Positions 1 through 12,800 are shown, counted from the stretch's first letter. The stretch: 64,000 nt of DNA from Deinandra increscens subsp. villosa (GCA_039602395.1 JBCNJP010000006.1:64389775-64453774), one strand, 5' to 3'. Notes: generated by a model from the sequence alone, not told the origin. Translations and numbers: made by a program.

Positions 1-1780
1 CTTTGTTTTGCAGATAACAGCCGAGCCGAGTCCCTCCGAACCGAAGGCTAGCTGTTCTCTCCCACTTGTAGTCGTTCTATCGGAGTCACTCGTCCTAGAC
101 TTCGGTCTATCTAGTCGCTCTCGGTAGCCCGATTCTACAATAATAAAATAAAATTGATTATTACGTTAGAATGAAATATAAAATTAAACAAACAAAGTGG
201 CTTCCATGACTACCACTCAAACTCGCGACTTCACGTTTGAAACAAACAAAGTGACTTCCATGACTACCACGCCAGACAACATCTTGTTTCAAAAAAAATT
301 TATAAATTATATTTAACATATATGTAAGATACTTTTAAAAACATGAATATAAAATTTTAAAATTTCGGACACCTAAAAAGACCGACCCTGGACGGAGGTT
401 CGATTCCTTCAAGTAATGGAATAAAGTTGTTATTATTTTGCTTTTTCTTAATTTATAAAAAAAAAGAAATAAATATTAAGAATAACAAGTTAAAAAATAC
501 AAACAGAAATGTAAAATAAAAATAAATAAAATATAAATTTATAAAATATTGAAAACAATAATAAAAATTTTAAAAAATAATAATAAAAATAATAGTAAAA
601 TAGAAAATAAAAATGAAAAATAGAAAAAAAAAAGACTAAAAATTGAAAATTATTAATAAAAAGTTCAAAATTAAAATAAAAAAAATGAAAGAATGAAAAA
701 ATTCAAAAAAAATTGAAAAATACAAACATAAAACATATATATTAATTTTAAATGAAAATTTTGGTATAATTATTCGATTACTTTATTTTTTTTACTTACT
801 ATAAAACAATACAAATCAATGATTCATTTTATTCTCACATGTTAACCAAACAGAACGATGGAACGATAATTATCCATTTCATATATTCCCGGACCATTAT
901 ATTCTCTCGTTCATTCCATTCCCTCGCTCCTTTCACTACCTAGTACCAAACAAACTCGTTATTGTTTCGATTATAAGATACACCACTTAACTAACATATT
1001 ATTCTCTTGAGGTCAAATTCACACATAATCACGTACCGACTAAATTGTTAAAAATATCAGAGTTTAAAACAACTTATACTTAAGCATTTTCTAGGAGCTT
1101 TGATACTGAAATGCCTTAATATTAATCCAACACAACATTGATGTCGTAGATATTAAGAAAAATATATCTGAGAATATTTTAAACACTGTGACGAACACAT
1201 TCAAAATCGAAAGATAACATAATCAACAATAGATGTAAAGTTATATTGCTCATGGCCAGATAAACATCTTAAAACGAGTAGAAACAAAATAGTAAAAACT
1301 AAAAGTGTCGTATACATTGAACAACAACAGTTGAGATACGTCTTGGAAGGGTTGGAGCGGCTGTAATTACTTTTAACGATAAATTAATTTGGATCACTAA
1401 CGAGTCACTGATATATGATTTTGAAACGGTTCAAGCATTCAAACATAGGTGTGTAAATTTTGAAAATTTGTAGCCATTATAACTTTAGTAGTCTTGATGA
1501 TAAATTGTTTATGCAATGATTAGTCGCTATTTTCTCACTACGAGTGACTTCTTATTTGATAAATTAGTTGTGGGAACATAGTTGTGCACTTTCTTTCTTA
1601 TGATTTTCAACAACATTACATAGAGACGACTTAGGAAAATTACAAAGCAATATAGTTACACCATTCGTAAGTTGAAATGAATCTTCCTATCAAAATTCTT
1701 TTGACTCAATGAAACGCCTAATGATTCATTTGACTAAAATAAACAAGAGATAAAACCTCTATAACTTATATATCAGCATA
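1..1780. other. Intergenic, AT-rich, no gene seen
   Basis: The first 140 bases are comparatively GC-rich and unassigned. A ~30-bp direct duplication containing AACAAACAAAGTG lies at about 187-215 and 241-270. From 420 to 760 the DNA is almost pure A/T-rich low-complexity sequence. I found no coding exon here. Confidence 0.6.
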
Positions 1781-2314
1781 CTAGGTTAGTTAAATCCGTG
1801 TATTACACGAGTTAAATTCATATTATTAGACACATATAAAAAAGGAAAAAAATGTTAAAATAATCAAATTAATTATGGTTTGACAAATTGTTGATTAGTT
1901 TTTCTTAAATTAATCAAATTATTGAGTAAATTTATCAAATTCACATTAAGTTTGTCAAAATTTTTATTGGAAATTTAGTTTTAATGCTTTATAAGTAACC
2001 CGTGTAATACACGGGCTGAATATAGATTCATAATATTAGATAAATACAAAAGAAAAAAAGATAATGATGTAGAAATTTAAAAATTATGATTGATATAAAA
2101 AACTAAAATTATTTAGTAAATTAATAAAATCTACATTAATTTTATCAAAATTTTAAAATAAAAATTTAGTTTTGACAAAATTGGTAATTAATTCTAATTG
2201 ATGATTTACTAAATTGGAAATTGATTGTGAGTTTAACATGTGGCTGTGATGATGTGGACCCTTTTTAAATGAGACATGTGACACAAATTTTAGTGTTTTA
2301 TTAGGATTATAAGA
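1781..2314 (-). mobile_element. Non-autonomous Helitron, compound
   Basis: On the minus strand the element begins TCTTATAATCC (plus 2314 downward) and ends in CTAG (1781-1784), with host T and A at the borders as expected for Helitron insertion between A and T. The terminal hairpin near 1796-1813 is degenerate. A second, perfect hairpin CCCGTGTAATACACGGG lies inside at 1999-2015. This suggests a tandem or nested pair of 3' ends in one 534-bp element. The termini match the Helitrons at 48107-48507 and 61311-61691. Confidence 0.7.
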
Positions 2315-3147
2315 TTCTAATTAATATTGTGGGTGTTTGTGATAACAAGATTAGTTGGAGCACGTGTTGCCCCGCTTTGTTGTTTGTTTGATGTCATAAG
2401 TTTTATTCATTATATTACGTACGATATATATAGATTCCATACATGAAATATCCAAAACGTTATTTAACGATTACAACATAATTTCACACATGAAATATAT
2501 CAAGACAAAAAAAAGAGTTCTAAAAAAAAACTGAAAAGGTCATTTTAGCACAGCAGGGAAAAAAACAGAAAAGTAAATAAACTTTAGTATAGAAGGGAAT
2601 AAATGATCATTTAACAAAGTTATTAAATGTATATTTTGGTATAAAATTAAACTAAAATAAAATAAATATTTGAAATAATGAATGAAAATCTAATATGTGA
2701 GACGTGTATTTAAAATATAAAAATTAAAACTAATATATAAAACACATTCACCAACTACCACTCTTGTTTACAATACTAGCAGCCACATGACATTACATAT
2801 AGCAGGCCAAACTCAACTACTTCTCTTTGCTTCAATCAATACCGTTAATAAATAATCACATATAATATAACCAAGGGCTATGATTAATCCTCACCCAACC
2901 CACCACACCCCTTTACTAACATCTCATCTTTCTCTTCAATTTACTCCCACCTCATTCTTTCTATATAAACCACAATCTTCAGCTACCCTCCACTCAACAC
3001 ATTTTGTAGCCATTCAATATTTCAAGTACACCACCTATTTATACCCCCTATAAATACTCACACCCTTTGTCAGAAACAAAAAAAAAACGACTAACAATCA
3101 TATCCAGTAAAATCCCATCATTGTATCCGATTAATTCGTAATTTGAA
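2315..3147 (+). promoter_or_regulatory. PAL upstream region and promoter
   Basis: This is the 5' flank of the PAL gene. A G-box CACGTG lies at 2361-2366. An AC-rich stretch (CACCCAACCCACC, about 2892-2904) and ACCAACTACC near 2750 resemble the AC/P/L elements bound by R2R3-MYB factors in phenylpropanoid promoters. Two TATA candidates are present: TATATAAA at 2962-2969 and TATAAATA at 3049-3056. The start ATG is at 3148. The first TATA sits about 60 bp downstream of the AC-rich block, the classic arrangement; the second would give a short leader. The regulatory roles are inferred from motif resemblance only. Confidence 0.55.
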
Positions 3148-6100
3148 ATGGCAATGGAGTTGTGCGTTAATGATCCGTTGAACTGGGGAGTGGCGGCGGA
3201 GGCGATGACCGGGAGCCATCTAGATGAGGTGAAGAGAATGGTGGAGGAGTTCAGGAGGCCTTTGGTGAAGTTGGGAGGAGAGACGTTGACGGTGTCTCAA
3301 GTGGCGGGGATTGCGGCTGCCGGTGATAGTTCGGTTGTGAAGGTGGAGCTGGCGGAGTCGGCCAGGGCGGGGGTGAAGGCGAGTAGTGATTGGGTGATGG
3401 AGAGTATGAATAAAGGGACAGATAGTTATGGTGTTACCACCGGGTTTGGAGCCACCTCTCATAGGCGGACCAAGAACGGTGGAGCTCTTCAGAAGGAGCT
3501 CATTAGGTAAAATCGTTATTCAAAAACTTATTACTTTTTATTATGGTCGTGAAAATCCCGCTAAGTCTCTGATTAATCGTTGACTAATCGTTTAGCGGCC
3601 CTTAACCGATTACCGGTCAATCACCGATTAATCCTGTATAGAAAGTTTAGTTTCCGATTAATGCCGAATCGACGTTTAACCCCTTAACCCCAGTTAACCG
3701 CCAAACTACCGTATTTTACAACCTTGTTTTTTTATACTAAATTACTACTTTGAACATTGCAAAAGATTTTTTTTTTTGATACTTAACATATTACAAATCG
3801 ATATCTAATTAACTGTTTTGGCCAGAAACTTTCATTCTTTTAACTTATTTTTTGGCCTTTAACAATGTGAACAATTTTTGAAAATGAAATGTGAGAGCTA
3901 GTATGTCAATATATTATATTTTGAACCGAAAATATTAAATGATTAAATGACAGGGTCACGATAGAAATTTACGTTTTTTAGAAAAGAAAAAAAAAAGTTA
4001 ATTAAAGATATTATGTGTATGGGCCCACCATAGTCCGTTTCTTTGGTGTTTGGTAAACAAACGAACGTCCAATAGAAGCTCACCTTTATTTTAATATCGT
4101 TGCCCTATTAAAAAAGTAAAAATCGGCTTGAATGTAATTTTTGTTAGAAAAAATAGCAAATCCATTATGGGATTTGAACAATAGAATAATACATAGACGT
4201 AGAAGCCTTTGGTGTAAAAGATAATTTATTATATAACAAATAAAAAATCTTAACTTTAGGTGTTATTTTTATATTTATTTTTATTTAATTATATAATTAA
4301 ATATAAAAATATATAATTATATAATTAAATATAAAAATATAAAAAAGATTTCTCTAATTACTTTTTAAATTAAAGAATTACAATAAGATTTCATGTATAT
4401 CTTAAAATGTATACTTAGAATTTTAAAATCTTTATTATTTGTTATTTATAAATTTAAATATTTATTATTTATTATTTTACGATTAAGTTCTTTAAAAAAT
4501 TTCATAATTTGTTATACATTTATACGCTTAAAAATATAACAATAATTACATTTTAGACATGTTATTTAATTAAAGGATTGTTAATTCGTTAACAAATTAT
4601 AAAGATTCTAATTTAATAATATCTCAATGTTTAATAAAGTGTTTTTCACTCATAAGTTCAGATTTTATATTAGAAGTTACAACTTACCATAATTAATTGT
4701 TCATTTATTTTTTGTACGTCTATGTTTAATTTTTAATTCCATATGTTTCAGATTTTTGAACGCCGGAATCTTCGGCAACGGCACGGAATCATCCCACACG
4801 CTACCACATTCCGCCACCAGAGCCGCCATGCTCGTTAGAATCAACACCCTCCTCCAGGGCTACTCCGGCATCCGTTTCGAGATCCTCGAAGCCATCACCA
4901 AGTTCCTCAACACAAACGTCACCCCGTGCCTCCCCCTCCGCGGCACCATCACCGCATCCGGCGACCTTGTTCCCCTTTCCTACATCGCGGGCCTCCTCAC
5001 GGGCCGACCCAACTCCAAAGCGGTCGGCCCAAACGGAGAAACCCTCGATGCCGAAAAGGCGTTCAAGGTCGCCGGTATCGAGGGCGGGTTCTTTGAGCTT
5101 CAGCCCAAAGAAGGTCTAGCACTTGTCAACGGTACCGCGGTGGGCTCCGGGATGGCCTCCATGGTTCTTTTTGAAGCCAATGTGCTTGCATTGTTATCCG
5201 AAGTCTTGTCCGCCATTTTCGCGGAGGTTATGCAAGGAAAGCCCGAGTTTACCGACCACTTGACGCACAAACTGAAGCACCACCCCGGCCAGATCGAGGC
5301 CGCGGCGATAATGGAACACATTTTAGACGGAAGTGATTATGTTAAGGCTGCGCAAAAGGTCCATGAAATGGACCCTTTGCAGAAGCCGAAACAAGACCGG
5401 TACGCCCTAAGGACCTCGCCTCAATGGCTAGGCCCGCTAATCGAGGTCATCCGTTCATCAACCAAAATGATCGAAAGAGAGATCAACTCGGTGAATGACA
5501 ACCCGTTGATCGACGTGTCCCGCAACAAGGCGTTACACGGAGGTAACTTCCAAGGAACCCCGATCGGGGTTTCGATGGATAACACGCGGTTGGCTATCGC
5601 CGCGATCGGAAAACTCATGTTCGCACAGTTCTCCGAGCTTGTGAACGACTTTTACAACAACGGGTTGCCTTCGAATCTTTCCGGGGGACGGAACCCGAGC
5701 TTGGATTACGGGTTCAAAGGAGGGGAGATCGCGATGGCTTCGTACTGTTCGGAGCTCCAGTTTCTCGCGAACCCGGTCACGAACCATGTCCAAAGCGCGG
5801 AGCAACACAACCAAGATGTAAACTCATTGGGATTGATCTCAGCAAGAAAAACCGCTGAAGCAGTTGAAATCTTGAAGCTAATGTCATCTACATACTTAGT
5901 AGCTCTATGCCAATCAATTGACTTGAGGCACTTAGAAGAAAACCTGAAATCAACGGTGAAGAACACCGTGAGCCAGGTAGCGAAAAAGGTCCTAACCATG
6001 GGCGTGAATGGCGAGCTCCACCCGTCGAGATTCAGCGAAAAGGATCTCCTTCGGGTTGTCGACCGGGAATACGTCTTCGCGTACATCGACGACCCTTGCA

Positions 6101-6501
6101 GCGCGACCTACCCGTTGATGCAAAAGCTTCGACAAGTCCTCGTCGACCACGCCCTAAACAACGGTGAAACCGAGAAGGACACGAGCACTTCGATCTTCCA
6201 CAAGATCGGTTCGTTCGAAGACGAACTGAGAGCGGTTTTGCCGAAAGAAGTCGAGGGTGTTCGATTAGCGTACGAGGACGGTGCATTGGCTATTCCAAAC
6301 AGGATCAAAGCGTGCCGATCGTACCCGTTGTACAAGTTTGTGAGGGAGGAGCTCGGAACCGGGTTCTTGACCGGCGAGAAGGCGACTTCACCGGGGGAGG
6401 AATTCGATAAGGTGTTTACGGCAATGTGCAAAGGCCAGATCATTGATCCGTTGCTGGAGTGTGTTCAAGGGTGGGATGGTGTTCCTCTTCCAATCTCTTA
6501 G
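3148..6501 (+). CDS. PAL: Phenylalanine ammonia-lyase (two exons)
   Basis: PAL deaminates L-phenylalanine to trans-cinnamate and ammonia, the entry step of phenylpropanoid (lignin, flavonoid) synthesis; it is a cytosolic homotetramer. Exon 1 is 3148-3506 and exon 2 is 4752-6501 (stop included), 702 codons, normal for the family. The 1245-bp intron 3507-4751 is GT-AG and splits the Arg codon 120 (AG|A), the conserved PAL intron site. Visible residues are the catalytic Tyr in DSYGVTTGFG (Tyr94), the MIO-forming Ala-Ser-Gly in GTITASGDL (188-190), and Phe121 directly after the split Arg, the position of the known Phe/His switch for Phe over Tyr substrate preference. NDNPLID, HGGNFQGTP and the C-terminal shielding domain are present. 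No frameshift or premature stop. Exon 2 is GC-rich compared with its surroundings. The start gives MAMELCVNDPLNW, a usual PAL N-terminal pattern. Confidence 0.97.
3507..4751 (+). other. PAL intron
   Basis: The phase-2 intron has donor GTAAAA and acceptor TTTCAG. It is strongly A/T-rich, especially 4200-4740 with repeated ATATAATTAAATATAAAA units near 4290-4340. I see no coding sequence or recognisable transposon ends inside it. Confidence 0.9.
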
Positions 6502-7085
6502 AACCAAATTGTTTGTAATCATATGGTCGATAAAGATGATGAACTCATGATCTGTTTAATACTTTCTTTTTCCTTTTTTGAAATTGTTACATTATAATTA
6601 CATGTTTTGGTTGGAAATTTAAAGATTCAAAGTTGTACCTTTTTATTGAAGTGAATCAATCAAACAGTTTTATTAAGATGTGTATTATGGTTTAGAGGAA
6701 AAGAGGGTGTGGTATTATTGTGATAACTCACAAAGTATACTTAAACAACCATGATTGTGCGGGAAAATATTGTATTATTACTAGTTTTCGAGTAGGTTGT
6801 TGTCATGGAGATAACACAAACACATGTTGTACTGATAACGTGTGAGGAAAAAATATCTTAATGTGCTAAAGACGTAAAAGTTCCTAAACAATGAAAAACT
6901 GTAGGGAAAGAAAAAGAGACAATGCCGAAAAAATTATAGTAGAATCACTTTGCTACTATTCTTGGGGGGGGGGGGGGGGGGGGCTTTAGCGGCTATAAAG
7001 AAAGTCAAAACTTAAAAACACTGTAGCACTATTCATCAAAGTTTTGCTTTTGTATATCGGTAAATAATAAAATAACAATCAAGAT
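6502..7085. other. PAL 3' flank with 20-bp poly-G tract
   Basis: The 3' UTR follows the stop at 6499-6501. No single clear polyadenylation signal stands out. A run of 20 G residues lies at 6964-6983. No gene is seen between PAL and the SINE/MULE remnants. Confidence 0.6.
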
Positions 7086-7190
7086 TTTTTTGTTTTTTGT
7101 TTTGAACGGCAAATTAATATTTACAAAGACATCAAATTACACCGCTTGTCTAGGTTTGAACCCAGGACATCCACCTAAGAGGACAATACC
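7086..7190 (-). mobile_element. tRNA-derived SINE fragment
   Basis: Read on the minus strand, this stretch contains a box-B-like GGTTCAAACCT and ends in TTTGCCGTTCAAAAC followed by an A-rich tail. The SINE at 49751-49967 has the same 3' end (TTTGCCGTTAAAAAAG). Its 5' side joins directly to the MULE transposase remnant, so the MULE C-terminus seems to end at this insertion. The 5' boundary is uncertain. Confidence 0.5.
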
Positions 7191-8123
7191 TTGTATGCCT
7201 TGCGCAATTCCTGTGTTCTGCTTTAGGCCATACCAGTGAAACTGCATTGAGTAATCCCTGTGTAAAAAACATTACAATTAGTCTATAGGATTAGGCAGAT
7301 TGTAAATGAATAACAAGTATATTACCTTCTGTTGGTCAGACACTAATGTCCAGCCTTCTCCACCATCATATACCTCCAAGCAGTGTCTCAATTCCTCCAT
7401 GAACCAACACCATGAATCATTGTTTTCCCCCTCAACCACAGCCCATGCAAGCGGATACATCTGATCATTGGGATCTCTCCCTACTGCAGCCAATAACATT
7501 CCCCCAAGGAATGTTTTAAGAAAACAACCATCTAAGCAGAGAACCTTTCTGCAACCAGCCATGAACCCTCTCTTGACTCCATCAAAACAAACAAACAATC
7601 TGAAAAATGTATCACATGAACTTGGATCAGCAGGTGGGGCAGTTACAAGAGTAAACATGGAACTTGGATTTGCAGCCCTTAAACAAGCTAAGTATGAAGC
7701 CACTTTGCCATAGTGATCCTTCATTGAGCCATGTAACTTACTATGTGCAATACTCTTTGCCTTGTATGCCAACCACTTTCCAATCAACACCTTGTACTTC
7801 TCCTTCACTGCTAGTTGAATCTCTTTAGCTGGCCAATGAGGCCTAGCTTTAAACATTGGCAAAACCTCAGTAGCAAGAAACTCAGCAGTCAATTGTCTAT
7901 TTTTTGACATATTTCTTTGACAATTGTGCTTGTCCTTTACCCTCTTCACTATGTAACACTCAAGCCCTTTATGATAAGAACAAAATAGATCAAATGGACA
8001 ACCCTTGACGCAACTAATACCTATACGACCTTGCCTCCTTATGTTACTATCAGAAACATATAAATTCCTACCATTTGACACAGCATACTTCCTTACAGCT
8101 TCCTTAAAGGAGGCCCTTGAAGG
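7187..8123 (-). pseudogene. MULE transposase, C-terminal part (split)
   Basis: This is the downstream part of a Mutator-like transposase gene, whose product cuts and pastes MULE transposons in the nucleus. The first exon segment, 8123 down to 7326, encodes the zinc-finger-like MuDR region (about 40 residues around CPFDLFCSYHKG) and the MULE/DDE core with VLCLDGCFLK and GRDPNDQMYPLAWAVVEGE, giving two of the catalytic acidic residues. A GT-AG intron (7325-7258) leads to an exon starting at 7257 that encodes GLLNAVSLVWPKAEHRNCARH, a conserved MULE motif. Coding similarity stops near 7190, at the SINE-like sequence, so the C-terminus is lost. The N-terminal part lies 35.7 kb away at 43799-44731, separated by the CACTA insertion. 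Confidence 0.9.
8121..8123. repeat. CACTA target-site duplication, left (AGG)
   Basis: The three bases AGG precede CACTACAAG and are repeated at 43799-43801 after the right end. A 3-bp duplication is the CACTA superfamily signature. Confidence 0.9.
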
Positions 8124-8154
8124 CACTACAAGAAACTGGGGTATTCACCCACAC
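8124..8154 (+). repeat. CACTA left terminal inverted repeat
   Basis: It pairs with 43768-43798. Mismatches are at TIR positions 13, 15 and 20. Confidence 0.92.
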
Positions 8155-8900
8155 ATAATTTACCTACATTTGACTATATGTAGGTTTATAACTACACATG
8201 TTTTTATATGTGTGGGTAAGGACGGATGAGAATTTTGTTAAGTTCTTAACAAATAATATATGTGCCTACTAACGTTTACCTACACTTACTTACCTACATT
8301 TGTATATATGTAGGTGAAAAGGTAAAAATATGCCTACATATTGACCATACTTTTGTTATGTGTGGGTATGTACCCACACATATACAAAACACAATAATAT
8401 ACGTAAGTAATAAGTACTATTTTACATACACATAATATTATCAAAAATATGTGTAGATAAATGTAGTGAATTAATTTTTTTTATGTTGTGAAAAATGACG
8501 TGGCAAATTATGTACCTACACATATTTAATAATTTGGTGTATGTGTAGGTATAAAAATATAGTGACGTGGAAATAATGTTTTTTTTGTTTTTATAATAAA
8601 AGAATAAGTAATATTTTACATACACATAATATTAGCAAAAATATGTGTAGATAAATGTAGTGAAGTAAATTATTTTTATTTTACTATAATGACGTGGCAA
8701 ATTATGTACCTACACATATGTAATAATTTAGTTAATGTGTAGGTATAAAAATATAGTGACGTGGAAAATGCGTTTGTGTTTTTTTTTTTAATAAAATAAA
8801 AAACGTACCTACCTACGCATATTGTAAATTATACTTATTTGTTGGTAAAAGTATATTTAGTAAATATTGTTAGTTTTTTTTACTATAATGACGTGAATGA
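8155..8900. repeat. CACTA left subterminal repeat region
   Basis: It is dense in direct and inverted copies of CCTACACATAT / ATATGTGTAGGT and CCTACATTTGTATATATGTAGGT. A ~195-bp unit is tandemly duplicated: about 8413-8578 and again about 8608-8768, each with GACGTGGCAAATTATGTACC. In En/Spm, subterminal repeats are the binding sites of the TNPA protein, so these are candidate sites for the Transposase_24-type product. That role is inferred. Confidence 0.75.
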
Positions 8901-9098
8901 TGAGTTTTTTTTTCATAATCACACTCTTCCGTTACTTCGTTCTAAAAACCAAAATGATACCATTAATTACGAAAGTTGTAAATTATATTACCAACCAAGA
9001 TGAAGATAAATTAATTGTTTTTATAGTTACACAAAATGCCTAGATATACTACACTAGGACTTCAAAAACCATCACCAACAACAGGCCCGGAACATCAC

Positions 9099-9392
9099 CT
9101 AAGTAAACTTCACTTGAAGGTATTGTTCCAGCGCCCGTGCTTCACACTCCGCGGTCGCTAACTTCTGCTCCATCTCGAACACCTCTTTGGTGTACTTGTT
9201 CACTAACTCCTACACCAGAAATCCTCCAACACTTTTGCTTCTTTCATAGTTGTGGTCCAGCACATAAGCAAGCAAGCTGTTGTACCGTTTCATCAACTTC
9301 TTCTTCACAGCAAGAGAAGATTTGATATCCGCAATCCAGTCATTATTTGCAGCCCAGCATTCATGAATGATTGTGGCTTCCATTTGAGACAT
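9099..9392 (-). pseudogene. Small coiled-coil-like gene, copy A, one stop
   Basis: On the minus strand, MSQMEATIIHECW starts at 9392 and runs 60 codons to a TAG at 9210-9212. The same frame then continues ELVNKYTKEVFEMEQKL...QVKFT to a second stop at 9099-9101, 97 codons in all. The C-terminal third is charged and heptad-like. That part is clearly similar to the remnant at 28310-28418, in protein and in surrounding DNA, so the reading frame looks real. I do not recognise the family. The upstream DNA has an 85-bp duplication containing ACAGACCCATT and GGGTTAGGGTTT. The Tekay-like insertion at 9881 landed further upstream in the same duplicated block. Confidence 0.5.
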
Positions 9393-9875
9393 TTTTGTAA
9401 AGCTACAAAATAAGAAATCAAAACACAAATTAAAACCAAAAAAATCAAGTTTAAATTTTTTAAAAACAATGATCCCCAAACATGCAAGATTAGATGAATA
9501 ACCCATAAAGATTTTGGAACTACGGTTTCTAATAATCAAAACAAACAGACCCATTAGGGTTAGGGTTTCAACAAACGAATGTATAAATTTCTAATAATCA
9601 AAATAAACAGACCCATTGGGGTTATACGGTTTCAAGAAACTAAGGTATAAATTTCTAATAATCAAAATATATACAGATTACGATTGCGCGCATGGATGTT
9701 ACTATATCAACTTGGATAGCAATATTTAACGGTGATTCCGTAGAATCTCCATATGTGGAAGACGATCTAACATAAACATAAAGACATTACCTTTTGGTTG
9801 ACGATGACTGCTAGATTCGCCGTATGTGTGGGTGTGAAAGTATGTGTTGGTGAAAGAAAGTTGTGGGGTGAGGGG

Positions 9876-9880
9876 CGGGT
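9876..9880. repeat. Tekay-like element TSD, left (CGGGT)
   Basis: CGGGT before the 5' LTR is repeated at 21477-21481 after the 3' LTR. Confidence 0.9.
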
Positions 9881-12800
9881 TGTGACACCTCGTCCAAAAA
9901 CCCTAGGTCAAACCTCCTCACATTGACTTTTAATTAAGTATTAATGTGCATTAACTAATCTGATTTCTATTTAAACTGTTAATTACTGTGCCTGACTTTT
10001 AAATGATGACGTAAACCTAATCCCCCGTTTGTACTAGAAGCGTACACCCGTAAATTTCATAGAGATTCCATGGTTTAATCATGGAATTTCAATAACAAGA
10101 AAAATAAATATAACTAAAATGTATTTTTATATTTTATCCGGAACTGGTGTCGAACGTTTATATAACTGACACAGTAAACTGATAAGTGATCGTATGTTTA
10201 CAACTATTCGGTTTAAACAATCTGGACGGTCGAGCTTAAAACTGTTGCGAACTGACAAAACTGAAAACGTAAACCGTAACTCGTGTACAAAACTGAAAAC
10301 TATGTCTAACTTCTGAAAAACGGATGTAACCGACTCGAACTATTGTTTTTACGAAATAAAAACATCACAAACCAGAATCGTTGTCAAGACTTAAGCCAAA
10401 CCTCAACCATTAACCAATTGGGCCCGACTTGGCCCAATAGGCCCAATAAGCCTAAAACCATTAAACCGAGCCCGAAACTTTAACCCGTTATATAATCTCG
10501 ATTAACCGATTGATCGTGGCGCTCTGTAAACTCAACCGATACACAACGAACCGTTTAAAATTAAAGTTTTCGAACAATCATAAACACCTGACCACATTTC
10601 TAAATAAACCGTAAGGTTATAAGTTTGGAAAAACGTTATTATTTTGTGTTTTCTAAACACTAAAATATAGTGTTTCAAAAATGGAATGCATGAACTTATA
10701 TATACTAAATTGATGATTTGGTTATATCACTTGATGATTGGTGTTATTGCATGGATTATATAAGTTTTAATAGGTTATGGTTGCTAGAAATGTTATAAAC
10801 AAGTTTATGTTATGACATAAAATGATATAATTATTAATAGTTGTGACTTATTATGTTATTAATCATCAAATGTGTATATACTAATATTTGCTAATGACAA
10901 TTATCATGGACTAAATATGATGTTTAATAACACTTATGGACTTAGTTGGACATTAGGAGTGTCATATTAAACTTTAGACATAAAATGCTAACTTAAAAAC
11001 CCTCTTAAATAAACTTTTATGAAAAATATCAAAGTTAGTAATTTTGTAAAAATTACTTGGATAAAATAAACCATGAAATCTCATCACGAAATTTATTATA
11101 TAAAATGGTCACATTTTATAAAATATAATTTCTAAGAACAAAAGACTTGAAGTACTTGTTTTGAATTTTTATAAAAATAAAATGGAATAAAATATATACA
11201 TATATATTTTATATCAAAAATGATAAAAGAACATATTTATGTCACTTGATAAAAAATATATATATATATAAATCTTGGATTTTATACAAAAAGTGAAAAT
11301 GTTTTATGTTGAGAATATTCTATTAAAAGCCTTTAAATTTAAAACTCTAACTTTATTTGATAAATAAAGTTATTTAGAAATGATTTTATAAAAAAATAAA
11401 ATCAAAAGACTTATAGAAACTATGAAAATCATATTTTTGATTATTTTAAATAAATCGAAATAATCAAAACGTTTTAACCGGATCAAATGTTTATTTTTAA
11501 ACGTTTGGAATTGAAACGAAATCTTTAAACGATTTAAAAATGTTTTACGACGCAATAAATCGTAAATAATTATTTTCAGCAAATAATTATCCTTATGAAT
11601 TTTAGAAACCCTAATTTTCCTCAACATGAGTTTAATATTAAAATAACCTTTAATATTAACCTACTTATGTTTATTCATTAAATCGTTAACTTGTAATAAT
11701 TTGATAAATTATTCCAACAAGTTAAAATAATTATTTCGATAATAATTATCAACTCTAGTTATACATATTATAACTCAAAGCGATTATTTATTCAATCGAT
11801 CGAGCGAAGTAAAAATAATAATAAATATTATTATTTAAAACGATGTTTAATACTTGATTGAACTGGCCTTCATGATACTTTTCACATGTTCGTTACTTGT
11901 ATTCAATTTGCATTAAATGCATTTATACGTGAACATTAGCATTTACTGATTTTAAACTGATTAACTAACGGGTTTTCAAAACGCTACAAACGGGATTATA
12001 CGTCAAGACTTGACCGGTATCATTTGGGTAACGTTCGTTACTCAAATGATTATGTGGACCCTTATGCATATTGTCTTATGTTTTATTAGGACTTTACTTG
12101 CTAGTTGCCACTCGGTAATCCATCATCATCACTGAATCAAGTGAGTTTCACGGCCCCTTTTCTTTACAACTGTTTTACACTTATGGGGGAGAAATCATGA
12201 ACTGTTAAAATGCTTTTTACTTAATGTTATGGTTTACCTGTTAGCCGTATGACTACATGTTCCATTCTGTATCCCAAACAACTGGTACTTTATCGTTATA
12301 AACGTTAGTACAACTGAATCCCACTATTAATTGAATTCGATTAGTTCTGCTCGAAACGATAACTAGTGAATAGATCTATTTGGGTTGACAACCCTGCCCA
12401 GATTGGTAGCTCCAATCCTGACTTCGTATATTGTCAAGGGGTACACGTCAGTTATTCTTGCCTGTTCGGTATTCTTGGGATAGAATGCTAAGAGTGGGTA
12501 ATCCGTTAGTATTCGAATTTGAGGTTCATGGTAGGATCTTACAACCACGACAGTAAACCAACGTAACATTTAAGTATGCCGTAAACTGTTATCCCAACAT
12601 GCCAAAAACTGTTATTCCAACATACCGTAAACTGTTATTCCAACACACTGTAAACTGTTTTTACAAACTTATCATAGAATCATAAACCTGTGAACCTCAC
12701 CAACTTTATGTTGACCTTTTAAAACTCATGATTTCTCAGGTATCTAAGCTTATCATGGAAGACGTGCAAATGGGGCTTCACTGTAACTTTCGACCCTGCT

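Noticed and set aside
380..420. tRNA/SINE-like GGTTCGATTCC motif
   Set aside because: A single box-B-like motif without box A, tail or target duplication.
5533..6443. Several minus-strand open frames opposite PAL exon 2
   Set aside because: They are antisense shadows of a conserved coding exon with strong codon bias.
11370..11627. 85-residue open frame on the minus strand, present twice (also 19818-20075)
   Set aside because: It lies wholly inside the Tekay-like LTR, is AT-driven and has no domain; it is repeated only because the LTR is.
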